A DNA stretch of 64,000 bases from Halalkalibaculum roseum (GCF_011059145.1 NZ_JAALLT010000001.1:169250-233249), one strand, 5' to 3'; positions 53,347 to 62,262 are shown, counted from the stretch's first letter. Made by a program: numbers and translations. The notes: a model not told the origin generated them from the sequence alone.

Positions 53347-54127
53347 AATTATAACCCTTACGACCGATTTCGGTCTGCAGGATTATTACGTAAGTGCCAT
53401 GAAAGCGGTCATGCTGGGTATAGCCCCGGATGCCCGCTTTGTTGATATATCCCATGAAATTCCCTCGCAGGATATCATGGCCGGTTCATGGGTTCTCAAA
53501 AATTCAGCCATGCTCTTCCCCCCGAACACGGTCCACGTAGTAGTGGTCGATCCGGGAGTAGGAACCGATCGTGATGCCATCGCCCTTCAAATTGATGATC
53601 AGTATTTCGTCGGACCGGATAACGGCATCTTTTCCATTCTTACCGAGCAGAAAGATTATAAGGCCGTTCGCCTTACGAAACAGAAGTATTGGGGTCAGGA
53701 GGCATCGAACACCTTTCACGGGCGTGACATCTTTGCGCCGGTGGCTGCGCATCTGAGCTCCGGTGTGGACCTCGAACAACTCGGGGAACCGGTAGAGGAG
53801 TTGGTAACCTACCGATGGGCCGAACCCATCGCCGATAAGGACGGTCTGCAGGGGTGGGTTATACATATCGATAAATTCGGCAACCTGATAACGAACTTGT
53901 CGGCATCACTTATCAAGGAGGTCATCGGTGATAAAAGTGTGAAAATCTATGTTGGCAATACCATATTGGATGAGATAGTAAACACTTTTGGATCAGTGCT
54001 GGAAGGGGAGCCTGCCGCTTTTATTGGCAGTTCTGGAATGCTTGAAATAGGTATCAATAAGGGTGATGCACGGGAAATGCTGGGTGTGCAAAAGGGTGCC
54101 CAGATTTCGCTGGTTCTCCAGAAATAA
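53339..54127 (+). CDS. SAM hydroxide adenosyltransferase (DUF62 family)
   Basis: A 262-residue protein: LTTDFGLQDYYVSAMKAVML, DISHEIPSQDIMAGSWVL, VVDPGVGTDRDAI, VGPDNGIFS and NTFHGRDIFAPVAAHL. The family hydrolyses SAM to adenosine and methionine or, in a few members, halogenates it. The long loop that marks fluorinases is not seen, so hydrolase is likelier. Overlaps dnaN by 8 bases, implying translational coupling. Confidence 0.93.
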   Translation: MPKIITLTTDFGLQDYYVSAMKAVMLGIAPDARFVDISHEIPSQDIMAGSWVLKNSAMLFPPNTVHVVVVDPGVGTDRDAIALQIDDQYFVGPDNGIFSILTEQKDYKAVRLTKQKYWGQEASNTFHGRDIFAPVAAHLSSGVDLEQLGEPVEELVTYRWAEPIADKDGLQGWVIHIDKFGNLITNLSASLIKEVIGDKSVKIYVGNTILDEIVNTFGSVLEGEPAAFIGSSGMLEIGINKGDAREMLGVQKGAQISLVLQK

Positions 54128-54261
54128 ACGCGTTTACTGTAACACCTTACCCTGAGATGCGTATTATCTTTACAAAGCGCTTATGTTGGTAATTAACACA
54201 GTGATTCAGCATTCTACCGAAGTAAAATCTTCGGCTTAGATTAAAATAGAACATTTCGAAT

Positions 54262-55068
54262 ATGTCCCTAGAATTTCGATCCCCAGAATACGAGCAGGCT
54301 TCCATTTCCATTCCAAAAGAAGTCACACAGATGGATAAGCCTTTTAACGGCACTGTTTGTTCGAATAAGGGAGATGAGTATGTCATTAAAAATAACATTA
54401 TTGATTTCCTCGGCGAGGATCCCTTATCAATGACATGGGCGCAGAGCTCCAACCATTGGAAAATTACGGCAGCCATCTATGAAGACATCTGGCGTAAGCG
54501 CTCGCTTTCTATACTCACCGGTGAAGACTTTCCTATTCAGAAAGAACAGGAGCTGCTCATAGAGTGGCTGAATCCACAGCCCGATCACCATTACCTGGAT
54601 ATCGGTTGCTCTACCGCCTTGTATGCCAGGCTGATAAAAAAGGCTCAACCGGATTGCACGGTCATTGCGCTCGACTTCTCCAAACAGATGCTGGAAGAGG
54701 CACGTCTAAAAGCCCAGGCCGATGAAACCGATCTCTATCTGTTAAGGGCCGATGCCAGGAAGCTGCCTTTTTATGGGGCTACCTTCGACGGACTGATGAT
54801 GGGTGGCACGCTCAACGAGCTCACGGATCCGATTAAGGTGATGTATGAGGCGCGACGTGTGGTTAAAAAGGAGGGAGTCTTCTTTATGATGCATCTCATC
54901 AAAGCTGATGCCTGGTATGCCCGTTTACTTCAGGATTCTGCAGGACTGGGCGGCATCACTTTCTGGACCCTCGAAGAGAGCAATCAGCTCTTCGAACGCG
55001 CCGGCTTCACCGTAGCCGAACAGTTCACTAAAGGCATCGTCTGCTTCACCAAACTAATACCGGCTTAA
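54262..55068 (+). CDS. Class I SAM-dependent methyltransferase
   Basis: A 268-residue protein. SAM motif I YLDIGCSTALYARL (about 113-126), VIALDFSKQMLEEARLKAQA, then RADARKLPFYGATFDGLMMG. The N-terminal 60 residues (FNGTVCSNKGDEYVIKNNII) resemble the small Trm112/zinc-ribbon-like domains before UbiE-type methylases but with only one Cys. Substrate unknown. Bounded by a hairpin terminator shared with argS. Confidence 0.88.
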   Translation: MSLEFRSPEYEQASISIPKEVTQMDKPFNGTVCSNKGDEYVIKNNIIDFLGEDPLSMTWAQSSNHWKITAAIYEDIWRKRSLSILTGEDFPIQKEQELLIEWLNPQPDHHYLDIGCSTALYARLIKKAQPDCTVIALDFSKQMLEEARLKAQADETDLYLLRADARKLPFYGATFDGLMMGGTLNELTDPIKVMYEARRVVKKEGVFFMMHLIKADAWYARLLQDSAGLGGITFWTLEESNQLFERAGFTVAEQFTKGIVCFTKLIPA

Positions 55069-55106
55069 TTAGTCTTCAGTCGTGAGTTTTTAATCTTGAG
55101 GTTACT

Positions 55107-55141
55107 AGGTTTAGGACACTTGGGAAGTGTCCTAAACCTTT
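55107..55141. terminator. Bidirectional hairpin between convergent methyltransferase and argS
   Basis: Perfect 15-bp stem AGGTTTAGGACACTT (55107-55121) / AAGTGTCCTAAACCT (55125-55139), loop GGG, followed by TTTAC. A CTCTGTG-type repeat follows at 55144-55182. Confidence 0.85.
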
Positions 55142-55200
55142 ACAAACTCTGTGCCCCTTTGTGTCCCTCTGTGGTACAGCCAAAAAGGGTTACTTTTCAT

Positions 55201-56835
55201 TTACATTTGCTCCGGAGCGGAGATGCCTAAGATACCCAGTCCGTTAGCCAGTACCTGGGCAACGGCTCTGGCTAAGGCTGCACGAGCTTGTACGAGCTTT
55301 TCTTCCTCACCAAGAATTCGACAATCGTGATAAAAGGAGGTGAAATGAGAAGCCAGATCATCCAGGTAATTGATCAGACGATGTGGTTCCCGGCTTTCGG
55401 CGGCACTCTGAATCATTTCAGGGAAGCGGATCATACTTTTAATCAGCGTGATCTCACTGTCGTGGCTGAGTAGATCAAGTGTGGGCTCATTATTAAAGCT
55501 GTACTGCTCTTCCACTTTTCGTAGGATGCTGTGAATTCGGGCATGGGCATACTGTAGGTAGAACACAGGATTTTTTTCACCGGCCTCTTTAGCCTGAGCA
55601 ATGTCAAACTCCAGGTGGGTATTTGGCGAACGCATGAGAAAGAAGAAACGGGTGACATCCGAGCCAACCTCATCCATGAGATCGTCCAGGGTAACAAAGT
55701 TGGCTTTACGGGTACTCATTTTAAATGGTTTGCCATCTTTGACAATAGTCACAAATTGGTACACCACCACATCTACCTTGGAGGTGTCGTAGCCCAGTGC
55801 TTCAATGCCAGAAAGCACATCCGGGTAGGTATCGATATGGTCGGCGCCGAAGATATCTATGCACAAGTCGTAACCCCGGTCGAGCTTATTGGCGTGATAG
55901 GCAATATCGGGCAGGCGGTAAGTGGGTTCGCCGCTGCTTTTGATAAGTACTGTATCTTTATCCTTGCCGAATTCGGTGGTCTTAAACCAGGTCGCCCCGT
56001 CTTTATCATAGGCCAGGTCCTTTTTACGGAAGGCCTCTACAGTCTCCTCGATTGACCCGTCTTCATAGAGGTCATGCTCATTAAAAAAGGAATCCATCTT
56101 GATATTCATACGAAGAAGGGTCTGCTGGATTTCCTCAAAAATCAGACTTTCCGCTTTTTCTTTAAAAGGAGTAACGTCTTCAGTGTCCACCAGACCATCC
56201 CCATGTTCTTCTACCAGCTCTTTGGCAATATCTTTAATGTACTCCCCTTCGTAACCTCCCTCCGGAAATTCGGTCTCTTTGTCTAAAGCCTGAAGGTACC
56301 GGGCCTTGACGCTCTCCCCAAGTACTCTCATCTGACGTCCGGCATTATTAAAATAGTACTCGCGATCAACCTCGGCCCCGGTCCATTCCAGCAGACGGGC
56401 TACGGTGTCGCCAAGCACGGCGTTACGACCGTGACCTACGGTCAGGGGACCGGTGGGATTGGCACTTACAAACTCAAGCAGTACCCGTTTTCCCTCTTGG
56501 GTTTCCGACTTACCAAACGAGCTGCTTTGCTCCAGAATCGTTTCCAGCTCGTCATACAAGTAGTTTTCAGCAAAGCGGAAGTTGATAAACCCGGGACCGG
56601 CAATCTCAACCGAGCTAATGCGATTGGAGTCATAGTCAAGAGCCTCTACAATCTGTTCAGCAATTTTGCGCGGATTGTTCTTCAAGGGACGCGCCAGCAT
56701 CATCGCAACGTTACAGGCCGCATCGCCATGGTCAGGCTGGTTGGGTTTCTCAATTTGAATTTCGGGCACATCTCCATCGGCAAGATCAAACTGTTCTACA
56801 GACTTGCTGATGATTGACTGTAAATATTCTTTCAT
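55201..56835 (-). CDS. argS: Arginine-tRNA ligase
   Basis: A 544-residue class I synthetase. HIGH-like region SANPTGPLTVGHGRNAVLGD, KMSKS-like FKMSTRKANF, and an anticodon-binding helical domain at the end (YLDDLASHFTSFYHDCRILG). The N-terminal Add-1 domain (1-110) is present. Charges tRNA-Arg, including the TCG isoacceptor coded at 26.9 kb. Normal length. Confidence 0.97.
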   Translation of the reverse strand: MKEYLQSIISKSVEQFDLADGDVPEIQIEKPNQPDHGDAACNVAMMLARPLKNNPRKIAEQIVEALDYDSNRISSVEIAGPGFINFRFAENYLYDELETILEQSSSFGKSETQEGKRVLLEFVSANPTGPLTVGHGRNAVLGDTVARLLEWTGAEVDREYYFNNAGRQMRVLGESVKARYLQALDKETEFPEGGYEGEYIKDIAKELVEEHGDGLVDTEDVTPFKEKAESLIFEEIQQTLLRMNIKMDSFFNEHDLYEDGSIEETVEAFRKKDLAYDKDGATWFKTTEFGKDKDTVLIKSSGEPTYRLPDIAYHANKLDRGYDLCIDIFGADHIDTYPDVLSGIEALGYDTSKVDVVVYQFVTIVKDGKPFKMSTRKANFVTLDDLMDEVGSDVTRFFFLMRSPNTHLEFDIAQAKEAGEKNPVFYLQYAHARIHSILRKVEEQYSFNNEPTLDLLSHDSEITLIKSMIRFPEMIQSAAESREPHRLINYLDDLASHFTSFYHDCRILGEEEKLVQARAALARAVAQVLANGLGILGISAPEQM

Positions 56836-56881
56836 TAAAAATGCTAACTGGGATTAATATTTTGCCTGAATATAAGGAGGA

Positions 56882-56912
56882 GAATTAGGAATTAAGAATT
56901 AGGAATTAAGAA
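56882..56912. repeat. Inverted repeat, left arm beside four-helix-bundle gene
   Basis: GAATTAGGAATTAAG twice in tandem. Complementary to 57276-57309. Contains the stop codon of the four-helix-bundle gene. Confidence 0.75.
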
Positions 56913-57265
56913 TCATGATATTTTAGAGTCTTTACTATTGATCCTAAAATCTTCATAATTACGTGACAATCAATTAGTAATGCTTTTACTTGTGATTCAT
57001 TCACGACTCCCGAATCTTTCAACAAGCGTAACCAGTAATAGGATTCTCTTGCTTCTTTATAAGCAATTGAAAGTTTTGATTTAAAATCCTTTCTGGACTG
57101 GGCACCTATTGCTTCCTCTGCATTTGCTCCAATCGAAGTCCCACTTTTCAAAAGTTGTTTCGAAAGAATGTATTCCTTTTCAACTTTAACCAAATGCAGA
57201 TATAACTCAATTATTTTTAAAGCATAAGAGTACGTTTTAGTAAGCAGAACATTGTTTTCCTTCAT
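56906..57265 (-). CDS. Four-helix-bundle protein (S23/IVP family)
   Basis: A 119-residue helical protein: TYSYALKIIELYLHLVKVEK, QLLKSGTSIGANAEEAIGAQ, SRKDFKSKLSIAYKEARESY and YWLRLLKDSG. These motifs define the four-helix-bundle family first seen in 23S rRNA intervening sequences and related to Avd of diversity-generating retroelements. The molecular role is unclear; nucleic-acid binding is likely. The gene is bracketed by inverted repeats that reach into its stop codon, suggesting it was inserted as a unit. Confidence 0.9.
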   Translation of the reverse strand: MKENNVLLTKTYSYALKIIELYLHLVKVEKEYILSKQLLKSGTSIGANAEEAIGAQSRKDFKSKLSIAYKEARESYYWLRLLKDSGVVNESQVKALLIDCHVIMKILGSIVKTLKYHDS

Positions 57266-57275
57266 ACCTATACTC

Positions 57276-57309
57276 CAATTCCTAATTCTTAATTTTTAAT
57301 TCCTAATTT
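57276..57309. repeat. Inverted repeat, right arm beside four-helix-bundle gene
   Basis: CAATTCCTAATTCTTAATTT followed by TTAATTCCTAATTTCG; complementary to 56882-56912. Includes the stop codon of the GxxExxY gene. Confidence 0.75.
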
Positions 57310-57704
57310 CGACTTGCAGATATTGACGGTGATTTATAGTTATTTGTAAAGATCTTACGTCTGAACTCGGGTTTTCGTCCAAAATTCAGTAGGAGTCCGA
57401 TTTCAGCATTTGTAGCCCGCAGATAATTGATAAGCTGTAACTCATGCTCCAGGTTTATCTGTTCCGATGCCTTCAGTTCCACGATGATAGAATTTGCGAC
57501 AAAGATATCCGCAAAATAGTCACCTACCACAACACCTCTATAGTTGACCTGAATGGGATATTGTGAAACACAAGAAAGGCCCTTCTTTTGAAGTTCTATC
57601 ATCAAGGCTTTTTCATAAACCTTTTCCAAAAAACCATAACCCAGTTTATTGTAAACATTATAAAATGACTTTATAACCAATCCGGTTGTTTCACTGTGTA
57701 ACAT
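57303..57704 (-). CDS. GxxExxY protein
   Basis: A 133-residue protein with the name motif GFLEKVYEKALMIEL, then YPIQVNYRGVVVGDYFADIF, SIIVELKASEQIN and EIGLLLNFG. The D...ELKA pattern is that of a PD-(D/E)XK fold (Asp in the DYFAD region, Glu and Lys in VELKAS), so it could be a small nuclease. Widespread beside repeats and four-helix-bundle genes. Its last codons and stop come from the adjoining repeat arm. Confidence 0.92.
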   Translation of the reverse strand: MLHSETTGLVIKSFYNVYNKLGYGFLEKVYEKALMIELQKKGLSCVSQYPIQVNYRGVVVGDYFADIFVANSIIVELKASEQINLEHELQLINYLRATNAEIGLLLNFGRKPEFRRKIFTNNYKSPSISASRN

Positions 57705-57719
57705 AGTATTTCTCTCTTA

Positions 57720-57775
57720 TTTTTAATCTGTGTTTATTCGTTAAATCCGTGTCTTCCGTGTTCTATTATCACTGT
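57720..57775. repeat. Dispersed ATCCGTGT/ATCTGTGT repeat
   Basis: AATCTGTGTTTATTCGTTAA followed by ATCCGTGTCTTCCGTGTTCT fills the gap between the GxxExxY gene and radC. Same family as 32156-32593, 61092-61188 and 62158-62262. Confidence 0.6.
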
Positions 57776-57779
57776 TCCA

Positions 57780-58502
57780 TCACATAAGCGCCTTCTCCTT
57801 GAAACTGGTATACCCGTCACCGGCAATAATCAGATGGTCATCTACCGGGATGCCCAGTAACTTTCCGGCATCAACCAGTCGCTTAGTAAGCTGAATATCG
57901 GCTTTGGATGCTGCAGTCTGACCGCTGGGGTGATTGTGCAGGAGCAACACACTATAGGCTTCATTCATTACGGCTTGCTTTATGACCTCAGCCGGATCCA
58001 CAATGGTGGAGGTAGAGCCACCGAAACTAATCTTCTTGAAGCCCGTCACCACTTTGGCATTATTCAGGAAAGCCACTATAAACACCTCCTTGGTGAGATC
58101 ACGTAGTTTGGGTCCGAAATAGGCTACGGCATCTTCCGGACAGGTAATCTGAATCCGTTCCCCTAAACCGGCAACCTGAATCCGCCGGGACAGTTCAAAG
58201 ACGGCTTCCAGGGTTAAAGCTTTTACTTTTGCAATACCGGGTACGATTTTCAGTTCCTGCCAGTTTCTGCGGGCTAGATTTCGAAGTCCGCCAAAATGAT
58301 CCAGCATAGCCTGCGAGGTTTGAATGACATTCATCTCCGGACTCCCGGTTCGCAACAGTATGGCCAGCAGCTCGGCGTCGGAGAGGCTTTCCCCACCATA
58401 GTTCATAAGCTTCTCTCGCGGCTGCTGGTCGGGACTCATCTCTTTAACGGTTCTTTTCAGATAGTCGTGGGCTTCAAAGGTCTCTTGTTCCGGGTCAGAC
58501 AT
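57780..58502 (-). CDS. radC: RadC family JAB/MPN protein
   Basis: A 240-residue protein. An N-terminal helix-hairpin-helix-like region (LSDAELLAILLRTG, RNWQELKIVPGIAKVKALTL) is followed by an MPN+ metal site, LLLHNHPSGQTAASKADIQ (HxHPSGxxxxSxxD). Conserved in genomes as RadC, but its true function in repair is unproven. Normal length. Confidence 0.94.
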   Translation of the reverse strand: MSDPEQETFEAHDYLKRTVKEMSPDQQPREKLMNYGGESLSDAELLAILLRTGSPEMNVIQTSQAMLDHFGGLRNLARRNWQELKIVPGIAKVKALTLEAVFELSRRIQVAGLGERIQITCPEDAVAYFGPKLRDLTKEVFIVAFLNNAKVVTGFKKISFGGSTSTIVDPAEVIKQAVMNEAYSVLLLHNHPSGQTAASKADIQLTKRLVDAGKLLGIPVDDHLIIAGDGYTSFKEKALM

Positions 58503-58820
58503 GGTAGTTCCTCTCTGGATTGATTGGCTGTTCTAGTATGACCTTTATGAAGCCGAATCCTTACAAAAAATTTTATGGAATACAGATTGCTTGGGTGATG
58601 ATGTTTATCCGATTTAACATACTTACTTTTATGCTTGCGAAAATCTGTATGATCAGTGTATTACGGGTTCCATTTTGCAACGCTCTTTTTAACAATATTT
58701 AAACCATAAGGATCTACTTTTTATAAATATTGGGCCTCGGATTTTTACGAAACAATTACACAGACTTTCGTAAAGGAATAAGAAGAAATTTTTAACTGCT
58801 GCAGACTTACAACCTACACC
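58503..58820. other. Intergenic region between radC and the DUF5916 gene
   Basis: About 320 bases. A 60-codon plus frame at 58520-58702 has no family features and is not called. No RNA gene or clear terminator. Promoters for the divergent genes are expected here. Confidence 0.4.
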
Positions 58821-61091
58821 ATGAAACTTGATACCGTTAGCAAGCTCATCTTTTCGGTATTGTTGCTATTTAATTATTCCCCTCAAGTGTCTCATGCTCA
58901 AACCGGTAATCAGGGCGCCAATCCTGCTCAAGTTGAAGCAAAATTTATTCAGAAAGATTTCAAGATTAGCGCTGATCTTGAGAATCCGGCATGGCAACAG
59001 GCGTCTTCGGTATACATAACGCATCAGATTGAACCCAATGATGAAGCACCAGCAAAAGTGCAGACTGAAGTAAAGGTTTTGTATAGCAAGGATAACCTCT
59101 ATATCGGCTTCATTTGTGACGATCCAGATCCGGAAGCCATAAGAGCCAATATTTCTGATAGGGATAACGGGTTTCAGGATGATTTTGTGGGTGTTTTTAT
59201 TGATCCATTTAACAACAACCAGCAGGCATACGAATTGTTTGTGAATCCCCTGGGCATACAAATGGATGGAATGAGATCGGGTAACAATGAGGATATGAAT
59301 TTTGATCTCCTTTGGTATTCCGATGGCCAAGTAACAGATTCGGGATACCGCACGGTTATGAAAATACCCTTCAAAAGTCTGAATTTTCCACAGCAGGATA
59401 TACATAATTGGTCTATCCAGTTCCTTCGAAATTATCCGAGGAACATTCGATACCAGTTTGCATGGACGGATGTGGAATTGAGTAATCCCTGTTTGATTTG
59501 CCAGAACGGAGTCATGACCGGCATAAAAGGGGTGAAAAACAGCAGAACAGTAGAGTTGCTGCCTTATGCCATGAGTTTCCAGGAGAGCACCATTCGTGAT
59601 GCCTCAGATCCACAATCGGGGCTGGATCACGGTCCCTTAGACGGACGTATCGGAGGTAGCGTGTTCTACGCACCTACATCCATGACCTCGCTCAATGCCG
59701 TTTTCAATCCAGATTTTAGCCAGGTGGAAACCGACGCGGCGCAGATCAGTGCCAATGAGACCTTTGCACTCTTTTTCCCTGAAAAGCGTCCGTTCTTCTT
59801 AAAAGAGGCCGAGTTGTTTAGTACCGAGGAAAATCTATTTTACTCCCGTACCATCAATCGTCCCCTTGCTGCCGGTAAATTTACCAGGCAGACCGGCAAT
59901 TACACTATTGCATTTCTTTCAGCTTATGACCGGAACGCTCCATTCATAGTACCGGGACGGTACCGCAGCTCATTCATCCGTTCCGAGGTAGATGCCTATA
60001 ACAATATTCTGAGGGGAAAATACAATTTCGGGTCGGAATCCTTTATTGGTGGTCTGATTACCACACGGAATCAAGATTCGGGCTCCAACTACACGGGGAG
60101 CATTGACTGGAATCTGTTGCTTAGGGATAACTACTATTTCAGCGGGCAATTGGCCTATACCGCGACTCGCGAACTGGATGATACCGGAATTTTTGATTCA
60201 CAGCGAACCTTCGGTCGCGGTTCATATGATGCTGCTTTCAACGGGGAGCAGTACGGAGGATCTTTGGTGAGTGCTGCTTTTTATCGGGAAGCCAAGTATT
60301 ACGATTTTTCTTTCGAGTACAAGTCCTATTCCCCCACTTTTCAAACTCAAACAGGCTTCATCAACCAGACCGATCGCCGCCAGTATGAAGCCTCTCAAAG
60401 CATCAGTTATTATCCGAATACTACTTTTCTTTCCCGTGGCACATTCAGTGTAAGTGGTACCTGGCGATATGATTTTGGAGGACAGTTTCAGGAGCGGTAC
60501 ATATTTACCCGACTCAGTAATAATTTGGGCGGACAAACCAATCTGTCGCTCAGCTTTCTGCCGGTAAATGACGAGCGTTTTCGAGGTGAATTTTTTACGG
60601 GCATGAACCGGGTTATGGTGGATGTTAGCACTGACCCGTTAAATGCTTTATCTCTTAGCGGACATATCGATTTTGGCAAATATGTAAACCGGAGGGATAA
60701 TCCGACCCTGGGAGAAGGCTACAACATATCTGGCAACGCAACCATTAAGCCAACGCCTCGGCTAGAAATGGATTTCAGTTACAACTACTCAACGCTTTCT
60801 TCGGTTGATGGCAGCGAAAATTATTTCAGCGGGGATATCTACCGATTCAACGGAAATTACAATTTTTCAAAAAACCTCTTCACGCGACTCATTGTGCAGT
60901 ATGATTCATTCGGTGAGCAGCTGCAGATTTATCCGCTCCTTTATTACAAGGCAAATCCGTTTACGAAATTCTATATAGGGATGACGGATTACCTGAATTA
61001 TTACGATCAGCAGGGGATCAACGGATACCGGGGTTTCAAACAGACCGATCGCCAATTCTTTGTCAAGTTTCAATACCTCATTCGGAGTTAA
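58821..61091 (+). CDS. DUF5916 outer-membrane protein with CBM9-like N-terminal domain
   Basis: A 756-residue protein with a signal peptide (ends SHAQ). Residues about 45-220 form a family 9 carbohydrate-binding-like domain (LENPAWQQASSVYITHQIEP, VKVLYSKDNLYIGFICDD, DDFVGVFIDPFNNNQQAYEL). The rest is DUF5916: ELLPYAMSFQES, NPDFSQVETDAAQISANETF, FPEKRPFFLKEAELFS, then beta-barrel strands to the C-terminus (FFVKFQYLIRS). Typical of Bacteroidota-like outer membranes; role unknown, perhaps uptake or display of glycans. Confidence 0.9.
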   Translation: MKLDTVSKLIFSVLLLFNYSPQVSHAQTGNQGANPAQVEAKFIQKDFKISADLENPAWQQASSVYITHQIEPNDEAPAKVQTEVKVLYSKDNLYIGFICDDPDPEAIRANISDRDNGFQDDFVGVFIDPFNNNQQAYELFVNPLGIQMDGMRSGNNEDMNFDLLWYSDGQVTDSGYRTVMKIPFKSLNFPQQDIHNWSIQFLRNYPRNIRYQFAWTDVELSNPCLICQNGVMTGIKGVKNSRTVELLPYAMSFQESTIRDASDPQSGLDHGPLDGRIGGSVFYAPTSMTSLNAVFNPDFSQVETDAAQISANETFALFFPEKRPFFLKEAELFSTEENLFYSRTINRPLAAGKFTRQTGNYTIAFLSAYDRNAPFIVPGRYRSSFIRSEVDAYNNILRGKYNFGSESFIGGLITTRNQDSGSNYTGSIDWNLLLRDNYYFSGQLAYTATRELDDTGIFDSQRTFGRGSYDAAFNGEQYGGSLVSAAFYREAKYYDFSFEYKSYSPTFQTQTGFINQTDRRQYEASQSISYYPNTTFLSRGTFSVSGTWRYDFGGQFQERYIFTRLSNNLGGQTNLSLSFLPVNDERFRGEFFTGMNRVMVDVSTDPLNALSLSGHIDFGKYVNRRDNPTLGEGYNISGNATIKPTPRLEMDFSYNYSTLSSVDGSENYFSGDIYRFNGNYNFSKNLFTRLIVQYDSFGEQLQIYPLLYYKANPFTKFYIGMTDYLNYYDQQGINGYRGFKQTDRQFFVKFQYLIRS

Positions 61092-61188
61092 TGGAACACG
61101 GATGCCGCGGAATAGACAGATTTGCACAGATTTAAATTTATTTTTCCTATCAGCAAATACCAGCTATATCCGTGTCATCTGTGTCCTA
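61092..61188. repeat. Dispersed ATCCGTGT inverted repeat
   Basis: Left TGGAACACGGATGCCGCGG; right ATATCCGTGTCATCTGTGTC, roughly complementary. Fills the convergent gap between the DUF5916 gene and the XRE gene. Confidence 0.65.
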
Positions 61189-61395
61189 TTAATCTATTTC
61201 ATACTCAAGTATATCTCCGGGTTGGCAGTCGAGGGCTTTGCAGATTGCTTCCAGCGTAGAAAATCGAATGGCCTTGGCCTTTCCGGTTTTAAGTATGGAC
61301 AAGTTTGAAATTGTTACTCCAACCTCCTCCGACAATTCCGTCAGCGACATATCGCGCTTCACCAGCATCAGATCCAGATTTATTTTGATGGCCAT
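61189..61395 (-). CDS. XRE/Cro-type helix-turn-helix regulator
   Basis: A 68-residue YozG-like HTH protein: MLVKRDMSLTELSEEVGVTI, SNLSILKTGKAKAIRFSTLE, AICKALDCQPGDILEY. Its start is 2 bases after the DUF2975 stop. This pairing is common; the regulator probably represses its own operon through the repeats at 62086-62124. Confidence 0.93.
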   Translation of the reverse strand: MAIKINLDLMLVKRDMSLTELSEEVGVTISNLSILKTGKAKAIRFSTLEAICKALDCQPGDILEYEID

Positions 61396-61397
61396 TG

Positions 61398-62039
61398 CTA
61401 GATAGTAAGTTTTTGTTCTTCGTAGATTCTAGTTCCTTGTTTAAAAAGATGGGCTACCAGTAGAACTATAAACCCGGCGATTAGCAAACTCCATTCAGGG
61501 AAAAAAGGTGGTACTAAATGAATTTTTGTAGGTAAGCTCAGTTCCTGGGCAATCAAGTAGGCTAACCAGTCTATTGAATACATATAGGGAAAAGCAATTA
61601 GTAACAGATAACTGATTATCCTTAACCGAGAACTATTTTCTTCATCCCAGGGATTATTTTGTTTTAAACTACTCAAGATATTTTTAATAAGCGTGAGACC
61701 ATAAAATATTGCTGCATATAAACCAATCTGCATTATATAAGCTAGATAATACAACCATTTGTTTTCCATTGGGTAACCAAGCGGGGTAAATTCCAGCGTG
61801 ACTACTTGGTTGTGCATCAGAGGATATTGTTGTTCATAAAATTCATAATAACTATTCAGGCCCTGAAGGTGAACAGTCATATCTAACTTGAAAATTGAAA
61901 TAGCTGTCAGGTCAAGAATTTGAAGCAATAAAACAACAGGATACATAAGTAACCAAAAAAGAGTAATAACCCTTGCAAATTGAACAAGGTAGATTAAAAT
62001 TCCAGATGTGCTCCACTTATTACTATTCGATTTACTCAT
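61398..62039 (-). CDS. DUF2975 family membrane protein
   Basis: A 213-residue protein with four hydrophobic segments (about 20-42, 90-112, 137-158, 178-200) and the family phrase LKQNNPWDEENSSRLRIISY between helices 2 and 3. Function unknown; nearly always encoded with a small XRE regulator, as here, suggesting a two-gene sensor or stress unit. Confidence 0.9.
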   Translation of the reverse strand: MSKSNSNKWSTSGILIYLVQFARVITLFWLLMYPVVLLLQILDLTAISIFKLDMTVHLQGLNSYYEFYEQQYPLMHNQVVTLEFTPLGYPMENKWLYYLAYIMQIGLYAAIFYGLTLIKNILSSLKQNNPWDEENSSRLRIISYLLLIAFPYMYSIDWLAYLIAQELSLPTKIHLVPPFFPEWSLLIAGFIVLLVAHLFKQGTRIYEEQKLTI

Positions 62040-62085
62040 TTCAGCCTCACTTTATTTGAATGTTTCGAGCAAATAACTGAATAAA

Positions 62086-62124
62086 TTATTGAAAAGCAAC
62101 AAAAATTTATTGATAAACAACAAA
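62086..62124 (-). promoter_or_regulatory. Operator-like direct repeats upstream of the DUF2975-XRE operon
   Basis: TTATTGAAAAGCAACAAA (62086-62103) and TTATTGATAAACAACAAA (62107-62124): 16 of 18 bases match, 21 bases apart (two helical turns), about 50 bases before the DUF2975 start. Confidence 0.65.
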
Positions 62125-62157
62125 TATTTGCCGTAATAAGGCAAATACAAGAAAGCT

Positions 62158-62262
62158 ATAGAACGCCGATGACACAGATAAGGCTGTTTTCTAGGATAGG
62201 AAGAACACATACAAAAACCGCGTAAATCTGCTAAAACCGCGTCATCTGTGTTCCATTAAGCC
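62158..62262. repeat. Dispersed ATCTGTGT inverted repeat
   Basis: AGAACGCCGATGACACAGAT on the left and CGCGTCATCTGTGTTCCATT on the right are complementary in large part. Lies between the DUF2975 promoter and the amn stop. Confidence 0.65.

Noticed and set aside
52231-54127. Replication origin near dnaN
   Set aside because: No dnaA, no cluster of DnaA boxes noticed, and dnaN is separate from dnaA in many Bacteroidota-like genomes.
53339-54127. Fluorinase/chlorinase
   Set aside because: Family is shared, but the halogenase-specific long loop is not seen; the SAM hydrolase reading is the default.
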